The notes: generated by a model not told the origin, from the letters alone. Shown: positions 54,440 to 63,988, counted from the stretch's first letter. The stretch is DNA of 64,000 bases from Lysobacter enzymogenes (GCF_023617245.1 NZ_CP067396.1:5669001-5733000); one strand, 5' to 3'. Translations and numbers: made by a program.

Positions 54440-54945
54440 GCTCGGCGGAGGTCGCGGCGCATCCCGACCGAAAGCGCAAGCCGGCGCACCGCCCCTCCTC
54501 TACGCGCACCGCTTCACGGCTCACGCCCTTTCAACGCAGCCACTTCCGCGCCGCTAACGACGCCGACCTTCTGCGCCGTCATCCCCAATCCCGTCATTCC
54601 AGCGAAAGCTGGAATCCATTCTGCTGTTGCAATTGCTGTTGCCATTGCCGTTGCCATTCGCTCGGACGCAACCCCACGCGAAGCCCATGTTTCGCAGCCC
54701 CGGAGGGCGTGCGCATGGATGCGCACGCGCGCCATGGGGCATGGATGCCCCTTATGGCGCGGCCCCGCGCCACGATGAGCCCTAGTGGCTCTTGATCCGA
54801 AAAAACGAGGCCTTTTCTTTGGTTACTTTCTTTGTGGCTTCAGACAAAGAAAGTGACCCGGCCGCTTGCGGACGGAAGCTCTTGATGGTCGCTTGTCGTC
54901 ACTCGAACGAACACGCAAACGCAGACCCCACCGCGGCACGCCCCC

Positions 54946-55042
54946 TGTAGGAGCGGCGCAAGCCGCGACCGCGCCATCGCGGCGATTGCGAAAGTTTCGT
55001 CGTAGTTGCGTCGGCGCGGTCGCGGCTCGCGCCGCTCCTACA
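54946..55042. repeat. REP pair, copy i (centre of composite repeat B)
   Basis: Facing units from TGTAGGAGCGGCGCAAGC to GCTCGCGCCGCTCCTACA, at the symmetry centre of copy B. Confidence 0.86.
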
Positions 55043-55390
55043 GTCGGATACGCAACCCTACGGCCGTCATTCCGGCGAAAGCCGGAACCCATGTTGACGT
55101 CGCTGCTGCTTTCGCCGTTAGCGATGTGTCGCGTGACGACAAGCCAACATCAAAAGCTTTCGTCCGCAAGCGGCCGAGCTACTTTCTTTTGTCAGCGCGA
55201 CAAAAGAAAGTAGCCAAAGAAAAACGCTTGTTTTAAGTCAAAAGCCACTAAGTCCAGCACCCGGCGCGGGGCCGCGCCATAAGGGACATCCTGTCCCATG
55301 GCGCGCGTGCGCATCCATGCGCACGCCCTTCGGGGCTACGAAACATTCGCATCGGATTGGGCGGCGAGCACAAGCAACAACTACGGCAAC

Positions 55391-55434
55391 GGCAGCGGCA
55401 GCGGCAGCGGCAGCGGCAGCGGCAGCGGCAGCGG
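55391..55434. repeat. Hexanucleotide microsatellite (GGCAGC) about 7 units
   Basis: Uninterrupted GGCAGC units, 44 bp. The tract sits in the right arm of composite copy B, where the other copies have shorter, degenerate hexamer-like tracts. Confidence 0.9.
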
Positions 55435-55609
55435 TAAAATAGATTACGGCTTTCGCCGGAACGACGTGCAGGCCGCCCGCGACGTTGGAAACGCCGCAAC
55501 GCACACGATCATCCAGCGCCGCTCATCCCCCGATCGACGCCGATTCCGGCCGTTGACGCACCTCGCCCTTTCCCCGACGCTGCACCGGCATTCCCACCGC
55601 CGCCACGCC

Positions 55610-56344
55610 ATGCCCACGCTGATCCTCACGCCCCGCCACACCGACGACGCCCAGGCCTTGTGGAAAGCCGCCTCGCGCCAGGGCTGGTCGATCGAGCGCC
55701 TGCCGGGTTGGCGCGTGCCCGATCGCCTGCGCGATCTCGACGACGCGGTGTTCTACGGCGAAGCGCTGTTCGCGCCGCAGATCGGCGCGGCGCTCGGCCT
55801 GCGCCTGGACAATCCGCCCGAAGACTGGCTGCCGGCGCTGCCGCCGGAATACCGCCTGCGCGAGATCGGTTTGAGCACGCTCGGCGCGCAGCGCGCGCGC
55901 ACCGCGCCGGCCTTCGTCAAGCCGCCCAACGACAAGAGCTTCCCGGCCCGCGTCTATACCGGCGCCGAACTGCCGCTGGGCTACGACGAGGACATGCCGG
56001 TGCTGGTCGCCGACGTGGTGCGCTGGCGCTGCGAACTGCGCTGCTTCGTGCTCGACCGCCGCCTGCGTACCTGGTCGCTGTATTCGCGCGAAGGCGAGCT
56101 GGCGCGCGACAGCGGCTTCGCCAGCAGCGACGAAGAAGACGCGCAGGCCACCGCGTTCCTGCAGCGCATGCTCGACGATCCGCGCGTGGCCTTGCCGCGC
56201 GCGTGCGTGATCGACGTGGGCTATATCGAGGATCGCGGCTGGGCCTGCGTGGAACAGAACGCGGCCTGGGGCGCGGGCTTGTACGCCTGCGACGCCGCAC
56301 AGGCGCTGGAGGTGATCCGGCATGCGTCGGTGCGCGGGCGATAG
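55610..56344 (+). CDS. ATP-grasp domain protein (DUF4343-like)
   Basis: This 244-residue protein resembles small ATP-grasp proteins. A pre-ATP-grasp N-terminus (LTPRHTDDAQALWKAASRQG, YGEALFAPQIG) is followed by APAFVKPPNDKSFPARVYTG (phosphate-binding Lys region), VRWRCELRCFVLDRRLRTWS, and CVIDVGYIEDRGWACVEQN, which ends in the usual metal-binding Asp/Glu/Asn residues. Members ligate carboxylates to amines or thiols; the substrate here is unknown. It lies between composite repeat B and a REP pair. Confidence 0.75.
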   Translation: MPTLILTPRHTDDAQALWKAASRQGWSIERLPGWRVPDRLRDLDDAVFYGEALFAPQIGAALGLRLDNPPEDWLPALPPEYRLREIGLSTLGAQRARTAPAFVKPPNDKSFPARVYTGAELPLGYDEDMPVLVADVVRWRCELRCFVLDRRLRTWSLYSREGELARDSGFASSDEEDAQATAFLQRMLDDPRVALPRACVIDVGYIEDRGWACVEQNAAWGAGLYACDAAQALEVIRHASVRGR

Positions 56345-56368
56345 CCGGGTTCGTCGCGGTTGCGTTGG

Positions 56369-56452
56369 CGCGGTCGCAGCTTGCGCAGCTCCTACAGGGG
56401 CTGCGGCCGGTTTCGTTTCAGACTGTAGGAGCTGCGCAAGCTGCGACCGCGA
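56369..56452. repeat. REP pair, copy j (variant stem)
   Basis: Outward-pointing units with the variant core GAGCTGCGCAAGCTGCGAC. The stem keeps four pairs but has one T-T mismatch where the main family has a G-C pair. Confidence 0.78.
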
Positions 56453-56516
56453 GAACGCGACAACGACGAAAACCCCATCGCAGCCGCGTCCCGACGATCG
56501 CAGAACCCCCAAGCGA

Positions 56517-56548
56517 AAACGGCCGGCGCCTCGCAGCGCCGGCCGTTT
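56517..56548 (-). terminator. Terminator of the second TonB receptor gene
   Basis: AAACGGCCGGCGC pairs with GCGCCGGCCGTTT over 13 bp around a 6-base loop. Read on the minus strand, TTTT follows. It may also act on the ATP-grasp transcript. Confidence 0.75.
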
Positions 56549-56574
56549 CTTTTCGTTGACGCCTTACCCCAGGA

Positions 56575-59490
56575 TCAGAACCGCAGATCCGCGCGCACGT
56601 AGAAGAAACGCCCGCCCGGGATGTCGTAGGTGGACGCGTCGTAGCCGTTGAGCGAGCACGACAGGCACACCGGCGGGTCCTTGTCGAACAGGTTGTTGAC
56701 GCCGCCGGTGACCTGCAGGCCCTTCAACAGTTCGAAGTGGTAGCCCAGCTGGATGTCGTGGTACGTGGTCGGCGAGAGCTTGTTCGCGCCGGTCACGGAG
56801 TTGTCGCAGTACGGCGACTCCAGCGCCGAGGCCTGGCAGGTCTCGGTCAGTTCGGAGATATGGCGCACGGTCCACGAACCGGTCCAGGCGTTGCGCTTCC
56901 ACGACAAGGTCGCGTTGGAGCTCCACTCCGGAATCGCGCTGTCGTTGACTTCCACGCCGGGGCGGCGCGGCTGCAACTGACCGGCGGCGCCGACCGCGTC
57001 GTACTGGGTCACCCAGGTGTTCTGCCAGGCCAGCTTGAACTGGCCGAGCGAGCTTTCCGGCAGGGTCCAGAAGAAGTCCACGTCCCAGCCGGAGGTCTTG
57101 ATCGAACCCAGGTTGGTCAGCTTGTTCTCGAAGCTGGAGATGCCGCCGACGCTGGAACGGGTGATGCCGTTGCAGTACAGCGGGTCGAGCGTCTGCACGC
57201 ACAGGTTCAGCTGGGTCTGCGCGTCGATCGCCTGCACCGCGCCTTCCAGCGAGTGGCGGTAGTAGGTGACCTCGAAGTCGAACTTGTCCGACCACGCCGA
57301 ATCCGCGGCCCAGGCCGGGCTGTAGACGAAGCCGGCGGTGAAGCTGCGCGCGGTTTCCGGTTCCAGGTCCGCGTTGCCGCCGGTCTGCACCGAGATCTGG
57401 CTGTTGGCCTGGGCGGCGCCGGCCGGCACGCCGAGCGCGGCGCAGTTGGCGCGGTTGCCGGTCGGCGGCGAGCCGGTGATCGAGATCAGGCAGGGATCGC
57501 TGAGCTGCAGGTCGGCGCGGCTGGCCGAGCCGTACAGTTCGCCGATCGACGGCGCGCGGAAGCCTTCGGCGTAGGTGGTGCGCAGCAGGAACTCGTCGGC
57601 GACCTGCCAGCGCAGGCCGTACTTGGGCGTGAACTGGCCGCCGAAGGTCGAGTAGTCCGAATAGCGGCCGGCCAGGCTCAGATCCAGGCTCTTGCCGAAC
57701 GAACCTTCCTTGATCAGCGGCAGGTTCAACTCGACATAGGCCTCGTTGACGTCGTACGTGCCGCGGGTCGGCAGCGACTGGGTGCCGTTGTAGTAGCCGG
57801 CGACGGTGATCGGATCGGGCGAGTAGGAACCTTCGTACTTGCGGTACTCGTAACCGGCCGCGAACGACAGCGGGCCCGCCCACAGGTTGAACAGGTCGCC
57901 GGAGAAGTTCGCGGTGAAGGTCTTGAGCTTCTGCTCGCTGCGGTCGCGGATGATCGGGCTGATCCAGCTGAGCATCTGCGGGGTGATCGTGCCCGGGCCG
58001 CCGAACAGGTTCAGCGGCACGCAGCCCGGGGTCGCGGCGCACACCGCCGGATCGCCGAGGGCGATGTTGATGTTGCGGATGTTGTAGCTGCCGCGGTTGG
58101 TCTGGTCGGCCTTGTTGCGGCTGTAGGCGGCGTTGACGTCCCAGAAGAAGGTGCGGTCGCCCGCGTCGAAGCTGCCTTCCAGGCCGCCGGCCACGTACTG
58201 GGTGTCGACCTGCTGTTCGAAGATGCGCGGGCCGCCCTCGACCGGACGCCGCGCGAGCGTGATCAGGTTCGGGTTGGCGCCCTCGGAGGTCAGGTCGATG
58301 CCGAAGGGGTTGTACGGGTTCAGGCGCGAAATGGTGATGCGCTCGGACCACGGGTTGCCGGTGCCGGCGTCGAGGCCAAGGAAGATCGGCTCGGGCGCGG
58401 CCTGGTTGACCGACTCGCGGCGGTTGTACAGGGCCTTCAAATAACCCTGCACGTTGTCGCTGAAGTGATAGCGGAACTGGCCGAACGCGCCGGTGCGCTT
58501 GGACGGCGTCAGCAGCATGTTCTCGGCGGCGAAGTTGTAGCGGTTGGCGCCGCCGAACGGAATGAAGTCCTGCGGGAAGCGCACGCCGTTGGGGAAGCTG
58601 GAGCCGTTGGGCGTGGTGATGTTGCACATGTTGACCGGCGGCGTGGACGGATCGTCGTCGCTGTCGACCGCCGGGCAACGCGGGTCGGTGAAGATGAAGC
58701 GGCCGTTCGGCGTGGCCGAGCTGCCGGTCTCCACGCCCAGGCCCGGCACCGGCACGCGCGAGACCTTGCGGTCGCGCGAGAACACCGGATCCTGGTCGAC
58801 GTAGCTCAGGCCGAGGAACAGGTTGGCGCGGTCGGTGTTGTAGCCCCACGCCAGATCCACGCCCTGCAGCTCGCCGTCGCCCTTGCCGTACTGGCCGTAG
58901 TTGAGGCTGATCTGGCCGCCGTCGAAGTTGCGGCGGGTGATGATGTTGACCACGCCGGCGATGGCGTCGGAACCGTACAGCGAGGACGCGCCGTCCTCGA
59001 GCACTTCGATGCGCTCGACGATGGCCAGCGGAATGGTGTTGAGGTCGGTCGCCGCGCCCACGCCCGAGGCCGAGGATTCGTTGACCCAACGCATGCCGTC
59101 GACCAGGACCAGCACGCGCTTGGGACCGAGGTGGCGCAGGTCGACCTGGGCCGAACCCGCGCCGATGCCGTCGCCGTTGGGCGAGAAGCCGAAGTTGCCC
59201 GAGGAATTGAACTTGGTGTTGAGCGCGGAGCCGGCGCCGGTGAGTTCCTGCACGATGTCGCCGAGCGAGGTCAGGCCGGTGCGTTCGATGTCGTCGCGGC
59301 TGAGGGTCTGGACCGGGACCTGGCTTTCGATCTCGGCCTTCTTGATGCGGGTGCCGGTGACCTGGACCGAGTCGAGCGTGGTGGGGTCCTTAGCGGGGGC
59401 GGCGTCCTGCGCGGCGGCGAAGCCGGGCAGCGCGACCAGCAGGGACAATTGGATGGCTTTCGCCAGGACATGGCGACGCGACGGCTTCAT
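56575..59490 (-). CDS. TonB-dependent receptor
   Basis: This 971-residue outer-membrane receptor has a signal peptide (MKPSRRHVLAKAIQLSLLVA ... FAAA), a TonB-box-like TLDSVQVTGTRI, a plug with QVPVQTLSRDDIERTGLTSL, VDLRHLGPKRVLVLVDGMRW and VERIEVLEDGASSLYGSDAI, and a long barrel ending RADLRF. Its plug type is common among large receptors of Xanthomonadaceae, often for oligosaccharides or peptides. Unlike the maltodextrin receptor it has no adjacent hydrolase or transporter, so the substrate is unknown. GAGGGAGAGAG precedes the ATG. Confidence 0.92.
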   Translation of the reverse strand: MKPSRRHVLAKAIQLSLLVALPGFAAAQDAAPAKDPTTLDSVQVTGTRIKKAEIESQVPVQTLSRDDIERTGLTSLGDIVQELTGAGSALNTKFNSSGNFGFSPNGDGIGAGSAQVDLRHLGPKRVLVLVDGMRWVNESSASGVGAATDLNTIPLAIVERIEVLEDGASSLYGSDAIAGVVNIITRRNFDGGQISLNYGQYGKGDGELQGVDLAWGYNTDRANLFLGLSYVDQDPVFSRDRKVSRVPVPGLGVETGSSATPNGRFIFTDPRCPAVDSDDDPSTPPVNMCNITTPNGSSFPNGVRFPQDFIPFGGANRYNFAAENMLLTPSKRTGAFGQFRYHFSDNVQGYLKALYNRRESVNQAAPEPIFLGLDAGTGNPWSERITISRLNPYNPFGIDLTSEGANPNLITLARRPVEGGPRIFEQQVDTQYVAGGLEGSFDAGDRTFFWDVNAAYSRNKADQTNRGSYNIRNINIALGDPAVCAATPGCVPLNLFGGPGTITPQMLSWISPIIRDRSEQKLKTFTANFSGDLFNLWAGPLSFAAGYEYRKYEGSYSPDPITVAGYYNGTQSLPTRGTYDVNEAYVELNLPLIKEGSFGKSLDLSLAGRYSDYSTFGGQFTPKYGLRWQVADEFLLRTTYAEGFRAPSIGELYGSASRADLQLSDPCLISITGSPPTGNRANCAALGVPAGAAQANSQISVQTGGNADLEPETARSFTAGFVYSPAWAADSAWSDKFDFEVTYYRHSLEGAVQAIDAQTQLNLCVQTLDPLYCNGITRSSVGGISSFENKLTNLGSIKTSGWDVDFFWTLPESSLGQFKLAWQNTWVTQYDAVGAAGQLQPRRPGVEVNDSAIPEWSSNATLSWKRNAWTGSWTVRHISELTETCQASALESPYCDNSVTGANKLSPTTYHDIQLGYHFELLKGLQVTGGVNNLFDKDPPVCLSCSLNGYDASTYDIPGGRFFYVRADLRF

Positions 59491-59771
59491 CTACTCTCTC
59501 CCTCGTAATTGGCTTGGCTAGCTCTGTTGGCTATTGGCGTGCCGGCCGGACCGTGCCGGAGGCATCCGAGAGGTTGTAAACAATCCGTGAATCCGCCACA
59601 AGGCGCAAAATAGGAGTACTTGCCAAACCGGTCGCAGTTTTGTTCGGCCTGTCGCGAGGCCTCGGACAAACACCGGATGCGGCATACCCTCGCCGCCCAT
59701 TCAGGCCGGGCGCCGGACGGTCGCGAGAGGTCGCGGCGCGATGCCGCGGAAACGTGATCGGCTTTGCGGAT
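59491..59771. other. Intergenic region upstream of the second TonB receptor
   Basis: 281 bp that are less GC-rich than the surroundings, especially 59575-59650. It should hold the receptor promoter, but I see no clear -35/-10 pair or palindromic operator. Confidence 0.4.
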
Positions 59772-60578
59772 TCAGCCGCCGAGCAACAGGCTCAGCGCGA
59801 CCAGGAGCAGGAACGTCGCGAACACCCGCTTCAAGGTGTCGCCATGCAGGCGATGCGCCAAACGCGTGCCATACGGAGCCGCGAGCACCGAGGCGAGGGC
59901 CACGCCGATCGCCGCCGGCAGGTAGACATAGCCGATCGCGTAGTGCGGCAGCGCGCCGGGCGGCGCATTGAAGGCATAGCCGATCGCGCTGGCCAGGCCG
60001 ATCGCCACGCCGCAGGCCGAGGATGTGCCGACCGCACGCACCGGCGCGACTCCGCGCCAGACCAGCAGCGGCACGGTCATGCTGCCGCCGCCGATGCCGA
60101 CCACCGCCGAGACCGCGCCGATGCCCACGCCCGCGCCCGACATCGCCGCGCCCTGCGGCGCCGGCGCGTCCTCGCCGAGCGCCGCGCGCGGCTTGCCGAA
60201 CAACAACTGCGCCGCGGCGATGAGGCAATAGCCGGCGACGATCCAGCGCAGCCATTCGCCGTCGATGCGCACCGCGACCCAACTGCCGAGCCAGCCGCCG
60301 ACGATCAGGCCCGGCACCATCCAGCGCACCGTCGGCCACAGCACGCTGCCGCGCTTGGCATGGGCGCGCGCCGACGCGGTCGCGGTCAGCACGATGCTGG
60401 CCAGCGAACTGGCCAGCGCGGTGTGCATCGCCGCTTCCTGCGGAATGCCGAACGCCGGCGCGATCCACGCCAGCGCCGCGACCAGCACCAGCCCGCCGCC
60501 GACGCCGAGCAAACCGGCGAGCACGCCGGCGATGGCGCCGAGGACCAGGAAGACCAGCCAGATCGCCATGCGCTGCAT
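59772..60578 (-). CDS. TSUP-family permease (sulfite exporter TauE/SafE-like)
   Basis: This 268-residue protein has about eight membrane helices in two related halves. GAIAGVLAGLLGVGGGLVLV near the N-terminus and its repeat AVSAVVGIGGGSMTVPLLVW are the TSUP signatures. Members export or import small sulfur-containing or organic anions. Two in-frame ATG codons (60578, 60569) are possible; I use the first. It stands alone. Confidence 0.88.
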   Translation of the reverse strand: MQRMAIWLVFLVLGAIAGVLAGLLGVGGGLVLVAALAWIAPAFGIPQEAAMHTALASSLASIVLTATASARAHAKRGSVLWPTVRWMVPGLIVGGWLGSWVAVRIDGEWLRWIVAGYCLIAAAQLLFGKPRAALGEDAPAPQGAAMSGAGVGIGAVSAVVGIGGGSMTVPLLVWRGVAPVRAVGTSSACGVAIGLASAIGYAFNAPPGALPHYAIGYVYLPAAIGVALASVLAAPYGTRLAHRLHGDTLKRVFATFLLLVALSLLLGG

Positions 60579-60640
60579 TCCGAATGCGGGCCTTCGATTC
60601 TGCACGCCCGTTCGCGCGCTGGATAGCCGATGGCTCCGAC

Positions 60641-60736
60641 TGTAGGAGCGACGCGAGTCGCGACTGCGAAAACGCAACTGCGTCGTACCTGCGTCGTACC
60701 TGCGTTGTCGCAGTCGCGACTCGCGTCGCTCCTACA
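60641..60736. repeat. REP pair, copy k (compensated stem variant)
   Basis: Facing units read TGTAGGAGCGACGCGAGTCG onward and their mirror. Relative to the main family, the stem GCGGC/GCCGC has become GCGAC/GTCGC, so pairing is preserved. The centre has a short tandem repeat of CGTCGTACCTG. It lies upstream of slt. Confidence 0.87.
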
Positions 60737-60843
60737 GTCGTTCCGACCCTCGCTCCCGCCACCGCCACCGCCACGCCGCGACCGCGTTCGCGCTTCGCCC
60801 TCATCCACGCTGCGTTCACATAAGACATTCATGCGCGCTCGGC

Positions 60844-60849
60844 TATAGT
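60844..60849 (+). promoter_or_regulatory. -10 element of a leaderless slt promoter
   Basis: TATAGT, preceded by GGC, ends 6 bases before the slt ATG. No ribosome site can fit between. Confidence 0.5.
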
Positions 60850-60855
60850 CCGGCG

Positions 60856-62925
60856 ATGCTCCCGCGCCCCTTCCCCCTGCTCGCCGCCGCGCTGATCGCG
60901 GCCATCGCCACCACCGCCTGCGCCCAGACCACGGCGTCCACGCCGGCGCAGCCCGCGGCCAAGCCGCCGTTGCTGCGCGCGCCGCCGGCGCCGACCGCCG
61001 ACGCCCAGCTGCCGCGCGTGCGCGCCGCGCTGGAAGCGGCCGAACGCGGCGGCTTCGATGCCGGCCAGTACGCCGACATCGCCCGCCATCCGCTGTACGG
61101 CTGGGTCGAGTACGCCGCGCTCCGCCGCAACATCGACAGCCTCGACAACGGCCAGGCCCGCGACTTCCTCGCCCGCCGCGGCAACGAAGCCTCCGGCGAG
61201 GCGTTCCGCGAGATCTGGCTGGCCGCGACCGCGCGCCGCCAGGACTGGAACGCCTTCCTCGCCGCATGGACCCCGCTCAACCGCAGCGGCAAGGAACGCG
61301 GCGCGCAACTGCGCTGCGCCGAGTTGAGCGCGCGCCAGGCGCTCGGCCGCGCCGACGCGCAATGGACGAAGGACGCGCAAGCCATTTGGCGCAGCAGCGG
61401 CAAGTCGCTGCCCGACGCCTGCGACGCGCCGTTCGCGGTGCTGGCCGCGCAGGGCGGGCTGAGCCCGGAACTGCGCTGGGAACGCATCGAAGCCGCCGCC
61501 GCCGAATGGCAGCCGGCGGTGATGCGCGCGGCGGCGCGCGGCTTGCCGGCGGATCAACTCGCGCAAGCCAACGACTACGCCGCGTTCCTGGATAACGTCA
61601 ACGAACGCGCGCTGGCCTGGCCCAAGACCGACCGCAGCCGCAAGATCGCCAGCCACGGTCTGGCCAAGCTGGCCAAGGCCCAGCCGGCCAGCGCCGAAGC
61701 GCAGCTGCCCAAGTACGCCAGCGCGCTGAACTTCAGCGACGAAGACCGCGGCCGCGTGCTGTACCAGACCGCGCTGTGGTCGGTGGCCTCCTACGACGCC
61801 GAATCCGCGCGCCGGCTCAACGCCGTGCCCGACATCGCCTACGACGAACGCCTGCACGAATGGCGCGCGCGCGAGGCGATGGCGCGTTCGGACTGGAACG
61901 CGGCGCTGGCGGCGATCCGCAAGATGGGCGCCAAGCAGCGCGGCGAATCGCGCTGGGAATACTTCGAAGCGCGCCTGTCCGAACGCGCCGGCGACAAGGC
62001 GGCCGCGACCCGGCTGTATCGCGAAGCGGCCAAGAACGCCGACTTCCACGGCTTTTTGTCCGCCGACCGGCTCGGCGCGGCGTACACGCTGTGCCCGCTG
62101 CAACCGGCCGACGCGCCGGCCGCGCGCGCGCAGGTCGCGCGCGATCCGGCGCTGGTGCGGGCGATGGGCCTGTTCCAGATCGAGCGCACGCCGTGGGCGA
62201 TCCGCGAGTGGGACGACGCGCTGAGCCGCTTCGACGACACCCAGCGGCGCCTCGCCATCGAGGTCGCGCAGGGCTACAACTGGTTCGACCGCGCGGTGTT
62301 CTCGCTCAACAAGACCCCGCAGGAACAGCGCCTGTACTACCTGCGCTTCCCGCTGCACCACGCCGACACGATCCGCCGCGAATCGGCCAAGAACGGGCTC
62401 GACCCGGCCTGGGTCGCCGCCGAGATCCGCGCCGAGAGCGTATTCAACCCGACCGCGCGCTCCGGCGCCAACGCCATGGGCCTGATGCAGGTGCTGCCCG
62501 GCACCGGCGCGCAGGTGGCCAAGAGCCTGGGCCTGCCGTGGGGCGGCGCGGCCAGCCTGTACGACTCCGACACCAACATCGTCCTGGGCACCGCCTACCT
62601 GCGCCAGCTGCACGACAAGTACGGCGGCCAGCCCTACTTCGCCATGGCGGGCTACAACGCCGGCCCGGCGCCGCTGGCGCGCTGGCAGTCGCAGCGTCCG
62701 GGGATGGACCCGGACTTCTGGATCGAGACCATCAGCTACAAGGAAACCCGCGAGTACGTCGCCCGCGTGCTCGCCTTCAGCGTGCTCTACGATTGGCGCA
62801 TGAACGGCGACGCGCTCAGCGTCAGCGACCGCCTGCGCGGCGCGACCCAGGCCAGGCGCAAGTCCTTCGCCTGTCCGGCCGCCGCCGCGACGGCCAGCGC
62901 GCCGCTGCCGGCGGAAACCGAGTAA
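60856..62925 (+). CDS. slt: Soluble lytic murein transglycosylase (Slt70-like)
   Basis: This 689-residue periplasmic enzyme cleaves peptidoglycan glycan strands to 1,6-anhydro products. The N-terminal signal (MLPRPFPLLAAALIAAIATT-AC) may be lipoprotein-like. A large alpha-helical superhelix (about residues 50-480) follows, then the lysozyme-like domain with AAEIRAESVFNPTARSGANA (catalytic Glu527), AMGLMQVLPGTG and AMAGYNAGP. The domain order matches Slt70. A TATAGT element lies 6 bases before the ATG, so the message is probably leaderless. Confidence 0.94.
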   Translation: MLPRPFPLLAAALIAAIATTACAQTTASTPAQPAAKPPLLRAPPAPTADAQLPRVRAALEAAERGGFDAGQYADIARHPLYGWVEYAALRRNIDSLDNGQARDFLARRGNEASGEAFREIWLAATARRQDWNAFLAAWTPLNRSGKERGAQLRCAELSARQALGRADAQWTKDAQAIWRSSGKSLPDACDAPFAVLAAQGGLSPELRWERIEAAAAEWQPAVMRAAARGLPADQLAQANDYAAFLDNVNERALAWPKTDRSRKIASHGLAKLAKAQPASAEAQLPKYASALNFSDEDRGRVLYQTALWSVASYDAESARRLNAVPDIAYDERLHEWRAREAMARSDWNAALAAIRKMGAKQRGESRWEYFEARLSERAGDKAAATRLYREAAKNADFHGFLSADRLGAAYTLCPLQPADAPAARAQVARDPALVRAMGLFQIERTPWAIREWDDALSRFDDTQRRLAIEVAQGYNWFDRAVFSLNKTPQEQRLYYLRFPLHHADTIRRESAKNGLDPAWVAAEIRAESVFNPTARSGANAMGLMQVLPGTGAQVAKSLGLPWGGAASLYDSDTNIVLGTAYLRQLHDKYGGQPYFAMAGYNAGPAPLARWQSQRPGMDPDFWIETISYKETREYVARVLAFSVLYDWRMNGDALSVSDRLRGATQARRKSFACPAAAATASAPLPAETE

Positions 62926-62935
62926 GGGTTCGGCC

Positions 62936-63832
62936 ATGGCGCGTCCCCACGTCCTGGTCCTGGGCGGCACCGGCTTCGTCGGCCGCCACCTGGTCGCGCA
63001 TCTGCTGGACCAGCGCTACCGCGTCACCGTGCTCAGCCGCGGCGTCGATCCGTCGAAGAAGAAGAAACTCAGCCGCGACGCCAGCATCATCGAAGGCGAC
63101 GTGGCCAACCCGGATTTCCTGCGCGCGGTGCTCGACGACGTCGACGCGGTGGTCAATCTGGTCGGCATCCTCAACGAGCAGGGCGACAGCGGGCGCGGCT
63201 TCCAGCACGTCTACGTCGAACTGCTGGAGGCGCTGCTCGAAGCCATGCGCGACATGGGCGTGCGCCGGCTGCTGCAGATGAGCGCGCTCAACGCCGGCAC
63301 CGGCCACAGCCACTACCTGGAAGCGCGCGGCCGCGCCGAACAGAAGGTGCGCGCGTCCAAGCTCGACTGGACCTTGTTCCGCCCCTCGGTGATCGCCGGC
63401 CCCGGCGACGGCCTGTTCTGCCGTTTCGACGCGCTGCTGCGCTACGCGCCGATGCTGCCGATCGGCCGCGCCCACGCGCGTTTCCAGCCGGTGTGGGTCG
63501 GCGATGTGACCCAGGCCTTCGTCAACGCCCTGGCCGACGACGCGCACGTGCAGCGCAGCTACAACCTGGTCGGCCCGGACGTGATGACCCTGGCCGAGAT
63601 CGTGCGCGCCGGCGCGCGCGCCCGCGGCCGCTGGCGCGCGGTGGTGCCCTTGCCCGACGCGCTGGGCAAGTTGCAGGCCGAGATCGGCGAACACCTGCCG
63701 GGCAAGCCGATCAGCCGCGACAACTGGCGCTCGCTGCAGAGCGATTCGACCAGCGTCGAGAACGGATTGCTCAAGCTCGGCGTCGAACCGACCCCGGTGC
63801 TGCCCCGCCTGCCCGAAATCCTCGGGGCCTGA
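62936..63832 (+). CDS. NDUFA9-like NAD(P)-binding protein (atypical short-chain dehydrogenase)
   Basis: This 298-residue protein has an N-terminal Rossmann motif (VLVLGGTGFVGRHLVAHLLD), then DDVDAVVNLVGILNEQGDSG and LDWTLFRPSVIAGPGDGLFC. It belongs to the complex I NDUFA9 group of extended short-chain dehydrogenases; the active-site Tyr-Lys pair is not obvious. In bacteria such proteins are not always part of complex I. It starts 10 bp after the slt stop, so they are cotranscribed. Confidence 0.88.
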   Translation: MARPHVLVLGGTGFVGRHLVAHLLDQRYRVTVLSRGVDPSKKKKLSRDASIIEGDVANPDFLRAVLDDVDAVVNLVGILNEQGDSGRGFQHVYVELLEALLEAMRDMGVRRLLQMSALNAGTGHSHYLEARGRAEQKVRASKLDWTLFRPSVIAGPGDGLFCRFDALLRYAPMLPIGRAHARFQPVWVGDVTQAFVNALADDAHVQRSYNLVGPDVMTLAEIVRAGARARGRWRAVVPLPDALGKLQAEIGEHLPGKPISRDNWRSLQSDSTSVENGLLKLGVEPTPVLPRLPEILGA

Positions 63833-63834
63833 CC

Positions 63835-63931
63835 TGTAGGAGCGGCGCGAGCCGCGACCACGGCAACGCGACTACGCCGAACCTTTCGCAACAGTCGCGT
63901 TGCCGCAGTCGCGGCTCGCGCCGCTCCTACA
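63835..63931. repeat. REP pair, copy l
   Basis: Facing units, TGTAGGAGCGGCGCGAGCCG to GCTCGCGCCGCTCCTACA, starting 2 bp after the NDUFA9-like stop. Confidence 0.85.
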
Positions 63932-63988
63932 GGGGCTGCGGCCGCTGCGCTAGGATGCGCGATACACCTCCCGCGAAAGGACACCGCC

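Larger units (their letters stand above)
54593..55465. repeat. Composite nested inverted repeat, copy B (uninterrupted)
   Basis: About 870 bp, inverted relative to copy A. Layers from outside in: GTCATTCCAGCGAAAGCTGG at 54593 against GGCTTTCGCCGGAACGAC near 55448-55465; TTGCCA-like and GGCAGC tracts; the CCCCGGAGGGCG palindrome (about 54700-54775) against its mirror (about 55258-55340); hairpins of the ACAAAGAAAG type (about 54820-54860 and 55187-55222); and a central REP pair (54946-55042). It fills most of the gap between the EEP and ATP-grasp genes (54440-55609). Small frames inside vary between copies and are not annotated. Confidence 0.87.

Noticed and set aside
54514..54735. Small frames inside the composite repeats (such as MARVRIHAHALRGC)
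   Set aside because: They recur only because the DNA repeats. They differ in length and ends between copies, lack ribosome sites, and overlap palindromes.
59570..59600. TTGTAAACAA-like sequence as an operator for the second TonB receptor
   Set aside because: Outside the central bases the arms do not pair, and no second copy is present.
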